Shown piece by piece: positions 1-5,579 of a stretch of 5,579 nt of DNA. This stretch comes from Demequinaceae bacterium UBA4004 (GTDB taxonomy: Bacteria > Actinomycetota > Actinomycetes > Actinomycetales > Demequinaceae). A program made the translations under genes and the position numbers. Each line of letters starts with the position of its first letter. Within the stretch, counting starts at the first letter, position 1. The notes under the pieces were generated by a model. It saw nothing but the letters and a program-made list of their open reading frames with translations, was not told the DNA's origin and did no database searches. The stretch lies in contig DGBM01000017.1 in assembly GCA_002384765.1 (NCBI GenBank), forward strand, positions 490-6,068. Direction: 5' to 3'.

Positions 1-344
1 TCCGTGTCGGCTCCCGCCCTGGTGCCGATCAGCCCGAGCCCTGCGACCGCATCGGGGTGACGCTCGAGCACCGCCATCGCCACGTATCCGCCCATGGAGC
101 AGCCGACCCAAATCGCGTCTTGTGAGCCGGTCGCCTCGCGCAGGGCCGCGACAGCGGCATCGGCGATGAGGTCGATGGACGGCTCGCTGGGCGACGCTGG
201 CATGTCTCCGATGCCCGGAGAGTCAAACGTGATGATGTCGCCCACGGGCGCATCGAGCGCCGTCAGCAACGGCTCCCACTGGTCGCGGTCTAGCGGAAAG
301 GCGTTGAGGAGGACCAGGGGGGTTCCGGTGGGCAGCAAGCTCAT
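1..344 (-). CDS. alpha/beta-fold hydrolase, C-terminus cut by window edge
   Basis: The first 114 codons are present; the rest lies left of the window. The protein opens with a short beta-strand and an LLNAFPLD segment (residues 12-19), the oxyanion-loop region of small esterase/enol-lactonase-like hydrolases. It continues with the strand/turn ITFDSPGIGD (38-47) and the nucleophile elbow GCSMGG (81-86), with Ser83 as predicted nucleophile. The catalytic Asp and His would be in the missing part. No signal peptide is visible, so it is probably cytoplasmic. The ATG at 344 is favoured because GGGAGAG lies just upstream and because it overlaps the TGA of the preceding hydrolase (ATGA), which implies translational coupling. 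The fold is secure from the motifs. The substrate is unknown; a 3-oxoadipate enol-lactonase-like enzyme or a general carboxylesterase are both possible. Confidence 0.85.
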   Translation of the reverse strand, partial: MSLLPTGTPLVLLNAFPLDRDQWEPLLTALDAPVGDIITFDSPGIGDMPASPSEPSIDLIADAAVAALREATGSQDAIWVGCSMGGYVAMAVLERHPDAVAGLGLIGTRAGADT

Positions 345-1093
345 GGTTTCTCTCCCGAGTGGACAACTGCGGAGGCGGGAACTGTCGTCGGAAGGCCAGC
401 GGAGCCTGGCACCACGGCGTCCATCAGCAGGTCGAGGACGATCCGCACGTACTTCTCGCCCACCCACAGGTGCTTCGCGCCCTCCACGGGGATCACGCGG
501 GCTTGGGTGAGCGGGGCGAAGCCAGGAACGGCCCGGTCCGGCGTCAGGAAGTCATCATGTTCGGGTACGAAGACGGTCACGGGCTTGTCCGTGACCGCCC
601 AGCGCTCAAGGTCCTCCCGTGTGGCGCGCCGTAGCGGCGGCGACAGCAACACCGCACCCTCCACATCCAGGTCGGCTCCGTGCATGAGGGCAAGTTCGGT
701 CCCAAAGCTCCAGCCCAGCAGCCAGCGGCGAGGCAGCCCTCTGTCGACCGCGAACTGGACGGCCGCGCGCACGTCGGCCCCCTCGCCCACTCCCTCCTCG
801 AACCGGCCCTGAGAGGTTCCACGCGGCGACGACGTGCCGCGGGTGTTGAACCGGAGCACCGCCACGTCGGCCAGATAGGGCAGTCTCCAGGACGCCTTGC
901 GCAGCACATGCGAGTCCATGAAACCGCCGTGAGTCGGCAGCGGGTGCAGCGTGATGAGGGTGGCGGCGATGCGGCCCGACGCCGGCAACGCCAGTTCGCC
1001 CACCAGGGTGAGCCCGTCCTCCGTCACAATCTCGATGTCCTCGCGGTCAGCGGGCAGCACCGTCATGGCGCCGATCTCGGCCGGTTCAGCCAC
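341..1093 (-). CDS. alpha/beta hydrolase, COG2945-like
   Basis: This 250-residue protein has the full layout of a small serine alpha/beta hydrolase. It shows LHPLPTHGG (49-57), close to the HPHPxxGG signature of COG2945-type hydrolases. An LRFNTRG strand/turn follows (80-86), then the nucleophile elbow GWSFG (127-131, Ser129), an acid in PEHDD (177-181), and His208 in GAKHLW. Asp180/181 and His208 would complete the triad. No signal peptide is seen. I chose the GTG at 1093: GGGAGG lies 4 nt upstream, and this start overlaps the stop codon of the upstream zinc-ribbon gene by 8 nt. The in-frame ATG at 1066 has no clear ribosome binding site. The frame stays open up to 1435, but that part overlaps the upstream gene and looks low-complexity. 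The 3' end overlaps the next hydrolase start by 4 nt. The substrate is unknown. Confidence 0.88.
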   Translation of the reverse strand: MAEPAEIGAMTVLPADREDIEIVTEDGLTLVGELALPASGRIAATLITLHPLPTHGGFMDSHVLRKASWRLPYLADVAVLRFNTRGTSSPRGTSQGRFEEGVGEGADVRAAVQFAVDRGLPRRWLLGWSFGTELALMHGADLDVEGAVLLSPPLRRATREDLERWAVTDKPVTVFVPEHDDFLTPDRAVPGFAPLTQARVIPVEGAKHLWVGEKYVRIVLDLLMDAVVPGSAGLPTTVPASAVVHSGEKP

Positions 1094-1397
1094 GTGTCCT
1101 CCCAAAGGTCTGCCAGCAAGCCCGGTGCCAGTGTCTGCGTTCCTGGCCCGCCGCGTCGGGGCCAAACAGTCCGTCCGCCGCCCACGCCACAACGTGTTCC
1201 TGCGTGCCGGGAACGTCGCGCCCGCATGCGGGGCATGTGTAGGTCTTGTCCGACGGGCGCGGAATGGCCACCCAGTAGTCCTCGCCGCGGGGACCGCGTT
1301 GGCGCTGAGCGCCGAGGCCCCCGCGCACGCGCTCCACATCGAGCTCAGGGTGGGGCTGTCCGTAAGGGCGCTTGGTGGAGCGGCGCTTGGACGGCAT
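1086..1397 (-). CDS. small zinc-ribbon-like actinobacterial conserved protein
   Basis: A 103-residue basic protein of the type found across Actinobacteria, often misnamed 'ATP/GTP-binding protein'. The N-terminus is Arg/Lys-rich and probably disordered (1-40), followed by a YWVAIPRP strand. Then comes a likely metal site: CPAC (Cys55, Cys58), HVVAW with His68, and RRHWHRACW with His89/His91 and Cys94. The CxxC plus H...HxxC spacing suggests a zinc ribbon or treble clef; no P-loop is present. Its role is unknown. It starts at ATG 1397 with no ribosome binding site. Instead a TAGACT box sits 6 nt upstream, so the mRNA is probably leaderless. Its 3' end overlaps the GTG of the following hydrolase by 8 nt. 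I recognise the family from memory of similar actinobacterial proteins, not from a search. Confidence 0.8.
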   Translation of the reverse strand: MPSKRRSTKRPYGQPHPELDVERVRGGLGAQRQRGPRGEDYWVAIPRPSDKTYTCPACGRDVPGTQEHVVAWAADGLFGPDAAGQERRHWHRACWQTFGRTRG

Positions 1398-1403
1398 GGT
1401 TCG

Positions 1404-1409
1404 AGTCTA
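1404..1409 (-). promoter_or_regulatory. putative -10 box (TAGACT) for the zinc-ribbon gene
   Basis: TAGACT on the minus strand fits the actinobacterial TANNNT -10 pattern and ends 6 nt before the ATG at 1397. Transcription would therefore start at or next to the A of the start codon, giving a leaderless mRNA, consistent with the missing ribosome binding site. The first three bases of the box are the TAG stop codon of the beta-glucosidase gene. No convincing -35 lies at 16-18 nt; TTGAGC lies 20 nt upstream. Prediction only. Confidence 0.45.
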
Positions 1410-2936
1410 CGGAACGTTTGACGGCCGCGGCTCAAGGGGAAAAGGAGCCGGCGCCGCGCCCGAGGGGGGGATGGGCGCGACGCCGGACAGTGAGTAGACG
1501 CGAGGTGGCGTCTCCAGCAGAGACTCTAGCGCCTCCAGTGGGGCAAGTGCACGTGTTCTTATGGTCTCGCGGTACCAATACGCGGAATCCTTCCACGTAC
1601 GCACCTGAGAGTTGTAGTCAACCCTCAAAAGACCGAATCGCTTGGAGTATCCGTGGGCCCACTCGAAGTTGTCCATCAGGCTCCAGGCCATGTATCCACG
1701 GACATCCGCGCCCTCTTCGCGCGCCTGCAGGAGCGCGGCCAGATGGTCGTAGAGGTAGGTGTAGCGGTCGATGTCACGGATGCGCCCGTCGTCGCTCACC
1801 TCGTCCGGCCAGGAGGAGCCGTTTTCGGTGACCATCATGGGTAACCCCATGTCGCGATGCATCCGCATCAGGTGTGCATGGAAGCCGCTCGGGTCCACGT
1901 TCCACCCCATCGTGGTGTGCTGGCCCACCAGGGGCATGAACTCCGCTTCGGCGGCACCGGGCCAGCAGCTGTGGATCGTGGCGTTGTGGCCGTCCTGGCC
2001 CGACCGCTCGTGAGGCGCCTCATTGAAGCGGACCATGTGGCTCGAGTAGTAGTTGACGCCCACCAGGTCCAGCGTGCCCTTGATCTGGGCGAGATCACCG
2101 TCGTGCACAAACGACCAGTCGGTCAGATCGGACGTCGAGTCCATGACGATCGCGGGGTACTGGCCCATCGTGTACGGGTCCATGAAGATCCGGTTGGCCA
2201 GGCCGTCGATCTTGTCGGCGACGGCGACATCGCGCGGATCGGCGGGGTTCCAGGGCCGAGGAAGGTGGGAGTTCAGCACGATGCTCACCTTGGCGTCCGG
2301 GTGGACTTCCTTGATCGCCGTGTAGGCGCGGCCGTGCGCGAGGTTCAGGTGGTGCGCGGCGGCGAGCGATGCGGCAGGCTCACTGCGACCGGGGGCATGG
2401 GCACCGCACGAGTACCCCAGAAACGCGGTGCACCAGGGCTCATTGAACGTGGTCCAGTACGTGACGCGGTCCTTGAACTCCTCGACCGTGCGTCGGGCGT
2501 ATTCGACAAAGCGGTCGACGATCGCGCGATCCGGCCAGCCTCCCGCATCCTCGAGCGCCTGGGGCAGGTCCCAGTGGTACAAGGTCACCAGGGGCTCGAT
2601 GCCGTACTTCTCGAGCTCATCGAGGATGCGGTGGTAGAACGCAAACCCCTCGTCGTTGAACTCGCCGTCACCCGTCGGCCGAATGCGGGGCCACGCCATC
2701 GAGAACCGATAGGCCGTCAGGCCGATCTCGGCCATCGCCGTGATGTCTTCCGCGTATCTGTGGAAGTGATCGCATGCCACATCGCCGTGCTCGCCGTTGA
2801 AGGTGCGGCCCTCGGTGTGGGCGAATGTGTCCCAGATGCTGGGCAGTCGGCCCCCCTCGGTGGCGCCTCCCTCGACCTGGTATGACGCGGTGGAGGCGCC
2901 AAAGAGGAACCCTTGGGGAAACTGATTTTCAGACAT
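1407..2936 (-). CDS. beta-glucosidase, glycoside hydrolase family 1
   Basis: A retaining GH1 enzyme of 509 residues that hydrolyses terminal non-reducing beta-glycosyl residues, probably on imported cellobiose or other beta-glucosides; no signal peptide is present. The family layout is complete: FLFGASTASYQVEGG near the N-terminus with Gln20, YHWDLP (120-125), acid/base Glu166 in TTFNEPW (162-168), VNYYSSH (294-300), nucleophile Glu371 in VTENGS (369-374), and sugar-binding WSLMDNFEW (418-426). Glu425-Trp426 and the following GYSKRFGL favour a plain glucosidase over a 6-phospho-beta-glucosidase. The ATG at 2936 fits the family N-terminus; the open frame upstream to 3212 lacks protein character. 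No ribosome binding site is seen, but a TAGACT box lies 7 nt upstream. Family similarity ends near residue 463. A 46-residue Pro/Ala-rich tail follows with atypical codons. Aglycone preference (fucosidase or galactosidase side activity) cannot be told. Confidence 0.96.
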   Translation of the reverse strand: MSENQFPQGFLFGASTASYQVEGGATEGGRLPSIWDTFAHTEGRTFNGEHGDVACDHFHRYAEDITAMAEIGLTAYRFSMAWPRIRPTGDGEFNDEGFAFYHRILDELEKYGIEPLVTLYHWDLPQALEDAGGWPDRAIVDRFVEYARRTVEEFKDRVTYWTTFNEPWCTAFLGYSCGAHAPGRSEPAASLAAAHHLNLAHGRAYTAIKEVHPDAKVSIVLNSHLPRPWNPADPRDVAVADKIDGLANRIFMDPYTMGQYPAIVMDSTSDLTDWSFVHDGDLAQIKGTLDLVGVNYYSSHMVRFNEAPHERSGQDGHNATIHSCWPGAAEAEFMPLVGQHTTMGWNVDPSGFHAHLMRMHRDMGLPMMVTENGSSWPDEVSDDGRIRDIDRYTYLYDHLAALLQAREEGADVRGYMAWSLMDNFEWAHGYSKRFGLLRVDYNSQVRTWKDSAYWYRETIRTRALAPLEALESLLETPPRVYSLSGVAPIPPSGAAPAPFPLEPRPSNVP

Positions 2937-2943
2937 GTCAAGG

Positions 2944-2949
2944 AGTCTA
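2944..2949 (-). promoter_or_regulatory. putative -10 box (TAGACT) for the GH1 gene
   Basis: TAGACT on the minus strand fits the TANNNT -10 pattern and lies 7 nt before the ATG at 2936, placing the start of transcription on or beside the start codon. The intervening CTCCTTGAC is not a ribosome binding site, so a leaderless mRNA is the simplest reading. The hexamer 17 nt upstream (TCACCC) is not a good -35. The adjacent palindrome would lie in the -10/-35 spacer. Confidence 0.5.
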
Positions 2950-2951
2950 AC

Positions 2952-2963
2952 CGAAACGTTTCG
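2952..2963. promoter_or_regulatory. LacI-family operator-like palindrome
   Basis: CGAAACGTTTCG is a perfect 12-bp palindrome with a central CG, the form typical of LacI/GalR-family operators. It sits 2 bp upstream of the predicted -10 box and 15 bp upstream of the GH1 start codon. A bound repressor there would block RNA polymerase. The likely logic is derepression by a beta-glucoside or a breakdown product. No LacI-type gene is in the window, so the regulator would be encoded elsewhere. Confidence 0.65.
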
Positions 2964-3055
2964 ATAGGGTGACCCCAACGTGACAGCGAGCACCGTCAGG
3001 CGCCGCCCGATGACTCCTCGTGAAATACACGCCTCGCCCGCGAGATCACCCGCGA

Positions 3056-3078
3056 CCGCACCGGACGGACAGGTGCGG
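3056..3078 (-). terminator. possible hairpin terminator after the MerR frame
   Basis: CCGCACC and GGTGCGG form a perfect 7-bp stem around a 9-nt loop, 64 nt downstream of the MerR stop codon and upstream of the GH1 promoter. There is no U-tract on the minus strand. It could be a U-less terminator of the kind proposed in actinobacteria, or chance in GC-rich DNA. It is the best candidate for separating the nucS-side transcript from GH1. Confidence 0.3.
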
Positions 3079-3141
3079 CCAGTGCCGATCGACCACCTCC
3101 AACGCGAGGGCGTCGGCAGCGGTCTTCTCCCGGACCGGGGT

Positions 3142-3672
3142 TCACGGAAACTCGTTCCGATTGAAGTGGGCGATCCTCGCGGCGAACACGTTGATCTGGT
3201 CGTCCGGCGCATCGTCGGGGATCTCCGTTAGACAGACGGTGGTCGCGCGTAGGCGCGCGCGGACGGAGGGCTCCCAGATGGCCTCCATCACCCGAATGAA
3301 CTCAGCGCGATCGCCCTCCGGCGTCATCTCGTACCCCACCACCATCTCGTGCAACACGAGGTCGGCGAGAGCATCCGACAATCCGTCCGTGAGAGCGTCG
3401 GCGAACGGGGCGATGGCAGAGTCGAAGTCAGGAGCATGACGGGACTGGCGAACCTCCTCCAGCTCACGGCGCCTGCGAGTGAGCGCGGCGATCTGCTCGG
3501 CGAGTTCGGCATCCAGCCGACGGATGCGAATCACCCGCGCCACTTGTTCGGGCGAGTACTCGCGATACTCATTCGCGGATCGCGACGGCTCCGGCAAGAT
3601 GCCGATGCGGTGGCAGTGGCGAAGGGTCCGGGGCGTGACCCCCGCGAGTTGTGCAACCTCAGCCGAGCGCAT
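3142..3672 (-). CDS. MerR-family transcriptional regulator, internally shortened
   Basis: Counting from ATG 3672 this is 176 residues. Residues 1-39 are a clear MerR N-terminus: MRSAEVAQLAGVTPRTLRH forms the helix-turn-helix, followed by the wing motif IGILPEPSRSANEYREY. Helix 3 follows (YSPEQVARVIRIRRL, 39-53). The usual LGF/LxLxxI-type helix 4 and its linker are missing, and the chain goes directly into the dimerisation coiled coil (DAELAEQIAALTRRRREL, 54-71). The C-terminal part is all-helical with no recognised ligand pocket. Residue 20 is Cys where HYHxIG is usual. MerR proteins twist promoter DNA to switch on exporters, and this one adjoins an exporter remnant. The start is uncertain: ATG 3672 and GTG 3690 are both in frame without a well-spaced ribosome binding site, and the frame is continuous with the exporter upstream. 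DNA binding is doubtful, and it may be a decaying gene. Confidence 0.7.
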   Translation of the reverse strand: MRSAEVAQLAGVTPRTLRHCHRIGILPEPSRSANEYREYSPEQVARVIRIRRLDAELAEQIAALTRRRRELEEVRQSRHAPDFDSAIAPFADALTDGLSDALADLVLHEMVVGYEMTPEGDRAEFIRVMEAIWEPSVRARLRATTVCLTEIPDDAPDDQINVFAARIAHFNRNEFP

Positions 3673-4569
3673 GAACGGATTTGTCGACACCCCATGTGCA
3701 CCCGCCTCCGACTCGTCGCCCCGCTTCCGCAATGACGGCTCCCACGGCGCGAATCCCGTGAGGACAGCCCACAGAGCCACTCCCGCCCACGCTGCCGCGC
3801 GCAGCCACCCGACGTGGGCGATCGCTCCGGCACTGAGCACGCCGAGCGGGGCTCCTGCCAGGGAGAAGGCGCTCTGGAGAGACAGGACTCGGCCACGCAC
3901 GTAGTCGGGTGTGTGGTCGGCCAAGACCGCACCGACCGCCGAGTTCACGGGGCGAGCCGCGAGACCCATGATGGCCACGACCGCGACCACCATCACCGGG
4001 ACGTCAAGGGGAGCCACGACCGCGAGGCCGCCCAGCACGCCCGCGAGGCCCCCGGCGAACCAGGCGCGCCGGGTGCGAACCGTCGCGAGGCTCGCGTATG
4101 CCATCGCCCCGGTCAAAGCACCCACCGCAAACGCGACGAGCACCCATCGCGCGAGAGATTGACGCTCAATCTCGAGTGCGTACGCCAGCAGGATCAGTCC
4201 TTGAAGGGCCCCTGTCACCACGATCGAGCCGGTTCCCAGGACCGTCATCCACACCAGCACCGGGCATCCCACAAGCGCAACCCAGCCCAGCCGCACGCTA
4301 CCCACCACCCGCCGCATGGAGGAGGTCGCGCCGATCGAGCGCGGCCCGCCGGCGGGTGCCTCGCCCGGCCGCCCTGCAGTGCGGCTCACCAAGAGTCCCA
4401 CTCCCGCCGCCAGTGCGGAGGCAGCGGCGGTCACCCACAAGACCGCAATCGGGCCTGCGGCGGCGACCGCCAGCCCCGCAAGCGCCGGGCCTCCCACCGT
4501 GGCGAGAGCCGTGGCCGCCTGATTGGCGCCCACCATGCGGTCAACGATGACACCCGCGAGGAGCCCCAC
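3673..4569 (-). pseudogene. MFS transporter remnant lacking the first ~4 helices, in frame with MerR
   Basis: This encodes about 299 residues of an MFS_3-type (drug efflux) permease. I see eight hydrophobic segments, roughly at 17-38, 40-62, 98-130, 140-162, 168-187, 189-206, 232-252 and 254-273. They match helices 5-12 of the family. ANQAATALATVGGPALAG (15-32) corresponds to the helix-5 region, the loop at 63-95 to the central cytoplasmic loop, and DYVRGRVLSLQSAFSLAG (222-239) to the conserved RGRVxS segment near helices 10-11. Helices 1-4 and the first cytoplasmic motif are absent. In their place the frame meets the 3' end of nucS; the first usable codon is GTG 4569 (or ATG 4536), with no ribosome binding site. 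The frame then runs into MerR with no stop. A functional 12-helix exporter is not possible from this piece. The family assignment is firm; calling it a pseudogene is inference. Confidence 0.72.
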
Positions 4570-4579
4570 CGCGGCAAGA

Positions 4580-5284
4580 CTAGAACAGCCGCGACAACCC
4601 GTCGTCCATGCCGCGCATCGCCTCGTAATCGAGGACGAGGCAGCGGATGCCGCGATCCTCGGCGAGCACGCGCGCCTGCGGCTTGATCTCCTGCGCGGCA
4701 AAGACTCCCACCACCGGCGACAGCAGCGGGTCGCGATTCAGCAACTCGAGATAGCGCGTCAGCTGCTCGACGCCGTCGATGTCTCCCCTGCGCTTGATCT
4801 CGACCGCCACCGCACGGCCCGTCGCATCACGAGCCAGGATGTCTACCGGTCCGATCGCCGTGGGAAACTCGCGGCGCACGAGTGTATGCCCGACTCCCAG
4901 GAGCGCCACCTGCTCGGCGAGTAGCTCCTGGAGGTGCGCCTCGACCCCGTCCTTGACAAGACCCGGGTCCGTTCCGAGCTCGTGCTCGGTGTCCGCGAAG
5001 ATCTCGAACAACTCGATCTCGAGGCGGTCGTCAGTCTTGTCATGCTGAACAATCCACCGCGCCACGGGAGCCCCGTCGCCGCCGTCCACGGCATCGGCGT
5101 CGGCCATTTCGACCCGCAGGGTGCATGGCGGGCTCATCCAGTTCAGCGGCTTGTACGAACCTCCGTCAGAGTGCAGCAGCACCGAGCCGTCGGCCTTCAC
5201 CATGATCGCCCTGGTCGCCGAGGGCAGGTGCGCGTTGAGACGGCCCGAGTAGCGGGCCGAGCAACGTGCGATGACGACGCGCAC
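4580..5284 (-). CDS. nucS: mismatch-specific endonuclease NucS (EndoMS)
   Basis: NucS is the core of the MutS/MutL-independent mismatch repair of Actinobacteria and some archaea: it makes a double-strand cut at mismatched bases. The 234-residue protein matches the family over its whole length. The N-terminal DNA-binding/dimerisation domain includes [20 protein letters not shown] and the characteristic [11 protein letters not shown] (44-54). The C-terminal RecB-like nuclease has GPVDIL (Asp148) and VEIKRR (Glu162, Lys164), then QLTRYLELL (174-182). It ends in SRLF, a hydrophobic tail resembling the sliding-clamp contact described for actinobacterial NucS. The GTG start at 5284 gives the usual MRxVIAxC opening, with only a weak GGGG ahead of it. 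It lies 11 nt after atpC and is probably co-transcribed with the ATP-synthase operon. All expected catalytic residues are present. Confidence 0.96.
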   Translation of the reverse strand: MRVVIARCSARYSGRLNAHLPSATRAIMVKADGSVLLHSDGGSYKPLNWMSPPCTLRVEMADADAVDGGDGAPVARWIVQHDKTDDRLEIELFEIFADTEHELGTDPGLVKDGVEAHLQELLAEQVALLGVGHTLVRREFPTAIGPVDILARDATGRAVAVEIKRRGDIDGVEQLTRYLELLNRDPLLSPVVGVFAAQEIKPQARVLAEDRGIRCLVLDYEAMRGMDDGLSRLF

Positions 5285-5295
5285 GGCCCCGTTCG

Positions 5296-5553
5296 CTAAC
5301 CCGCGTCGACGGGGTCGGCCATGATCGTGACCATGTCGTGGTCGAACGAGATGAAACCACCGGTGATGTCAAGCAGGCGATCCTCTCCGCCCGCTAGAAC
5401 CACCTTCACCACGCCCGCGCCGAGCACCGACAGGATCGGCTCATGTCCGGGCAAGAGACCGATCGAGCCCTCGACGGTGGGTGCGGTGACAAACGTTGCC
5501 TCCCCCTCCCACAGGACCCGGTTGGGTGCGACGATGTCCACGGTCAGCGCCAT
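5296..5553 (-). CDS. atpC: F1F0 ATP synthase epsilon subunit, short form
   Basis: Epsilon belongs to the central stalk of F1, linking gamma to the c-ring and modulating ATP hydrolysis. The 85-residue chain is the N-terminal beta-sandwich only: [19 protein letters not shown] at the start, the conserved turn [11 protein letters not shown] (29-39), and DITGGF (62-67). The C-terminal helical hairpin seen in the ~139-residue E. coli protein is absent, as is usual for many actinobacterial epsilon subunits, so this is not a truncation. The ATG at 5553 lies 2 nt after the stop of the preceding gene. An AAGGAG 11 nt upstream, inside that gene's last codons, may serve as ribosome binding site. The gene is followed directly by nucS; the DUF2550 gene often found next to atpC in Actinobacteria is not here. 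Confidence 0.96.
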   Translation of the reverse strand: MALTVDIVAPNRVLWEGEATFVTAPTVEGSIGLLPGHEPILSVLGAGVVKVVLAGGEDRLLDITGGFISFDHDMVTIMADPVDAG

Positions 5554-5555
5554 GG

Positions 5556-5579
5556 CTAGCCGATCTCCTTCTGGATGCG
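5556..5579 (-). CDS. atpD: C-terminal end of the upstream ORF, presumably ATP synthase beta (atpD)
   Basis: Only seven codons and a TAG are in the window, reading RIQKEIG. The identity rests on position alone: atpD precedes atpC in nearly all F-type operons, and a charged helical tail fits a beta-subunit end. These codons also contain the AAGGAG that may initiate atpC. Confidence 0.6.
   Translation of the reverse strand, partial: RIQKEIG

Noticed and set aside
1496..1513. AGACGC/GCGTCT hairpin inside the GH1 tail region as a terminator
   Set aside because: Only a 6-bp stem with no U-tract, lying within the open GH1 frame. It might be a relic of the former 3' flank but cannot be supported.
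680..1831. Long plus-strand open frame (383 codons) opposite the hydrolase, zinc-ribbon and GH1 genes
   Set aside because: It crosses three well-supported minus-strand genes, is rich in Arg/Pro/Gly/His and has no motif. Long antisense frames are expected in GC-rich DNA.
1857..2885. Plus-strand open frame (342 codons) opposite GH1
   Set aside because: It lies wholly inside a GH1 gene with complete catalytic motifs; its composition is an antisense shadow.
3049..3141. About 30 in-frame codons after the MerR stop, as evidence for a premature stop
   Set aside because: The read-through peptide shows no convincing MerR-like C-terminus, and this length without a stop is not significant in GC-rich sequence.
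2937..3212. N-terminal extension of the GH1 frame
   Set aside because: The added residues are low-complexity, match no signal peptide or domain, and would place the operator and -10 box inside the gene. The GH1 family N-terminus fits ATG 2936.
2980..3231. Plus-strand frame divergent from GH1 (83 codons)
   Set aside because: No ribosome binding site, no recognisable motif, and it overlaps the 3' end of the MerR gene antisense.
3814..4686. Plus-strand open frame (290 codons) opposite the MFS remnant
   Set aside because: Extremely Arg/His-rich, no domain, and antisense to recognisable membrane helices.
4570..4701. Upstream extension of the MFS frame into nucS
   Set aside because: The extra residues are Arg/Ser/Cys-rich, are the out-of-frame shadow of the nucS 3' end, and carry no membrane helix.

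Overview
The window is high-G+C bacterial DNA, and every gene I can support lies on the minus strand. An ATP-synthase epsilon gene followed at once by nucS, the actinobacterial mismatch endonuclease, points to an actinobacterium. A small zinc-ribbon protein of an actinobacterial type and two TAGACT boxes 6-7 nt upstream of start codons (leaderless-type promoters) agree with this. A Micrococcales member (Cellulomonas/Demequina-like) is my inference; the genus cannot be fixed from the window.

In transcription order (right to left): (1) 5579-4580 holds the last codons of the gene before atpC (presumably atpD), a short-form atpC, and nucS, packed as the end of an ATP-synthase operon. (2) 4569-3142 is one continuous reading frame. 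It begins 10 nt after the nucS stop codon and encodes the last eight membrane helices of an MFS_3-type drug exporter, then runs without a stop into a MerR-family regulator. The exporter lacks about its first four helices and the regulator lacks the second half of its winged-helix domain. This looks like a decaying exporter/regulator pair left by a deletion. (3) 3141-2937 is non-coding, with a 7-bp hairpin, a perfect 12-bp LacI-type palindrome and a TAGACT -10 box. (4) 2936-1407 is a cytoplasmic GH1 beta-glucosidase with a Pro-rich C-terminal tail of different codon usage. (5) 1397-1 is an overlapping three-gene set: a 103-aa zinc-ribbon protein, a 250-aa alpha/beta hydrolase, and a second alpha/beta hydrolase cut by the window edge.

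Functionally there are three blocks: housekeeping (F1 ATPase plus replication fidelity), one sugar-utilisation gene probably under a LacI-type repressor encoded elsewhere, and a translationally coupled hydrolase operon of unknown substrate. I see no RNA gene, CRISPR array, insertion sequence or phage gene. No clearly new system is visible. The unusual parts are the truncated and fused exporter-regulator frame and the leaderless promoters, one of which shares bases with the stop codon of the preceding gene.
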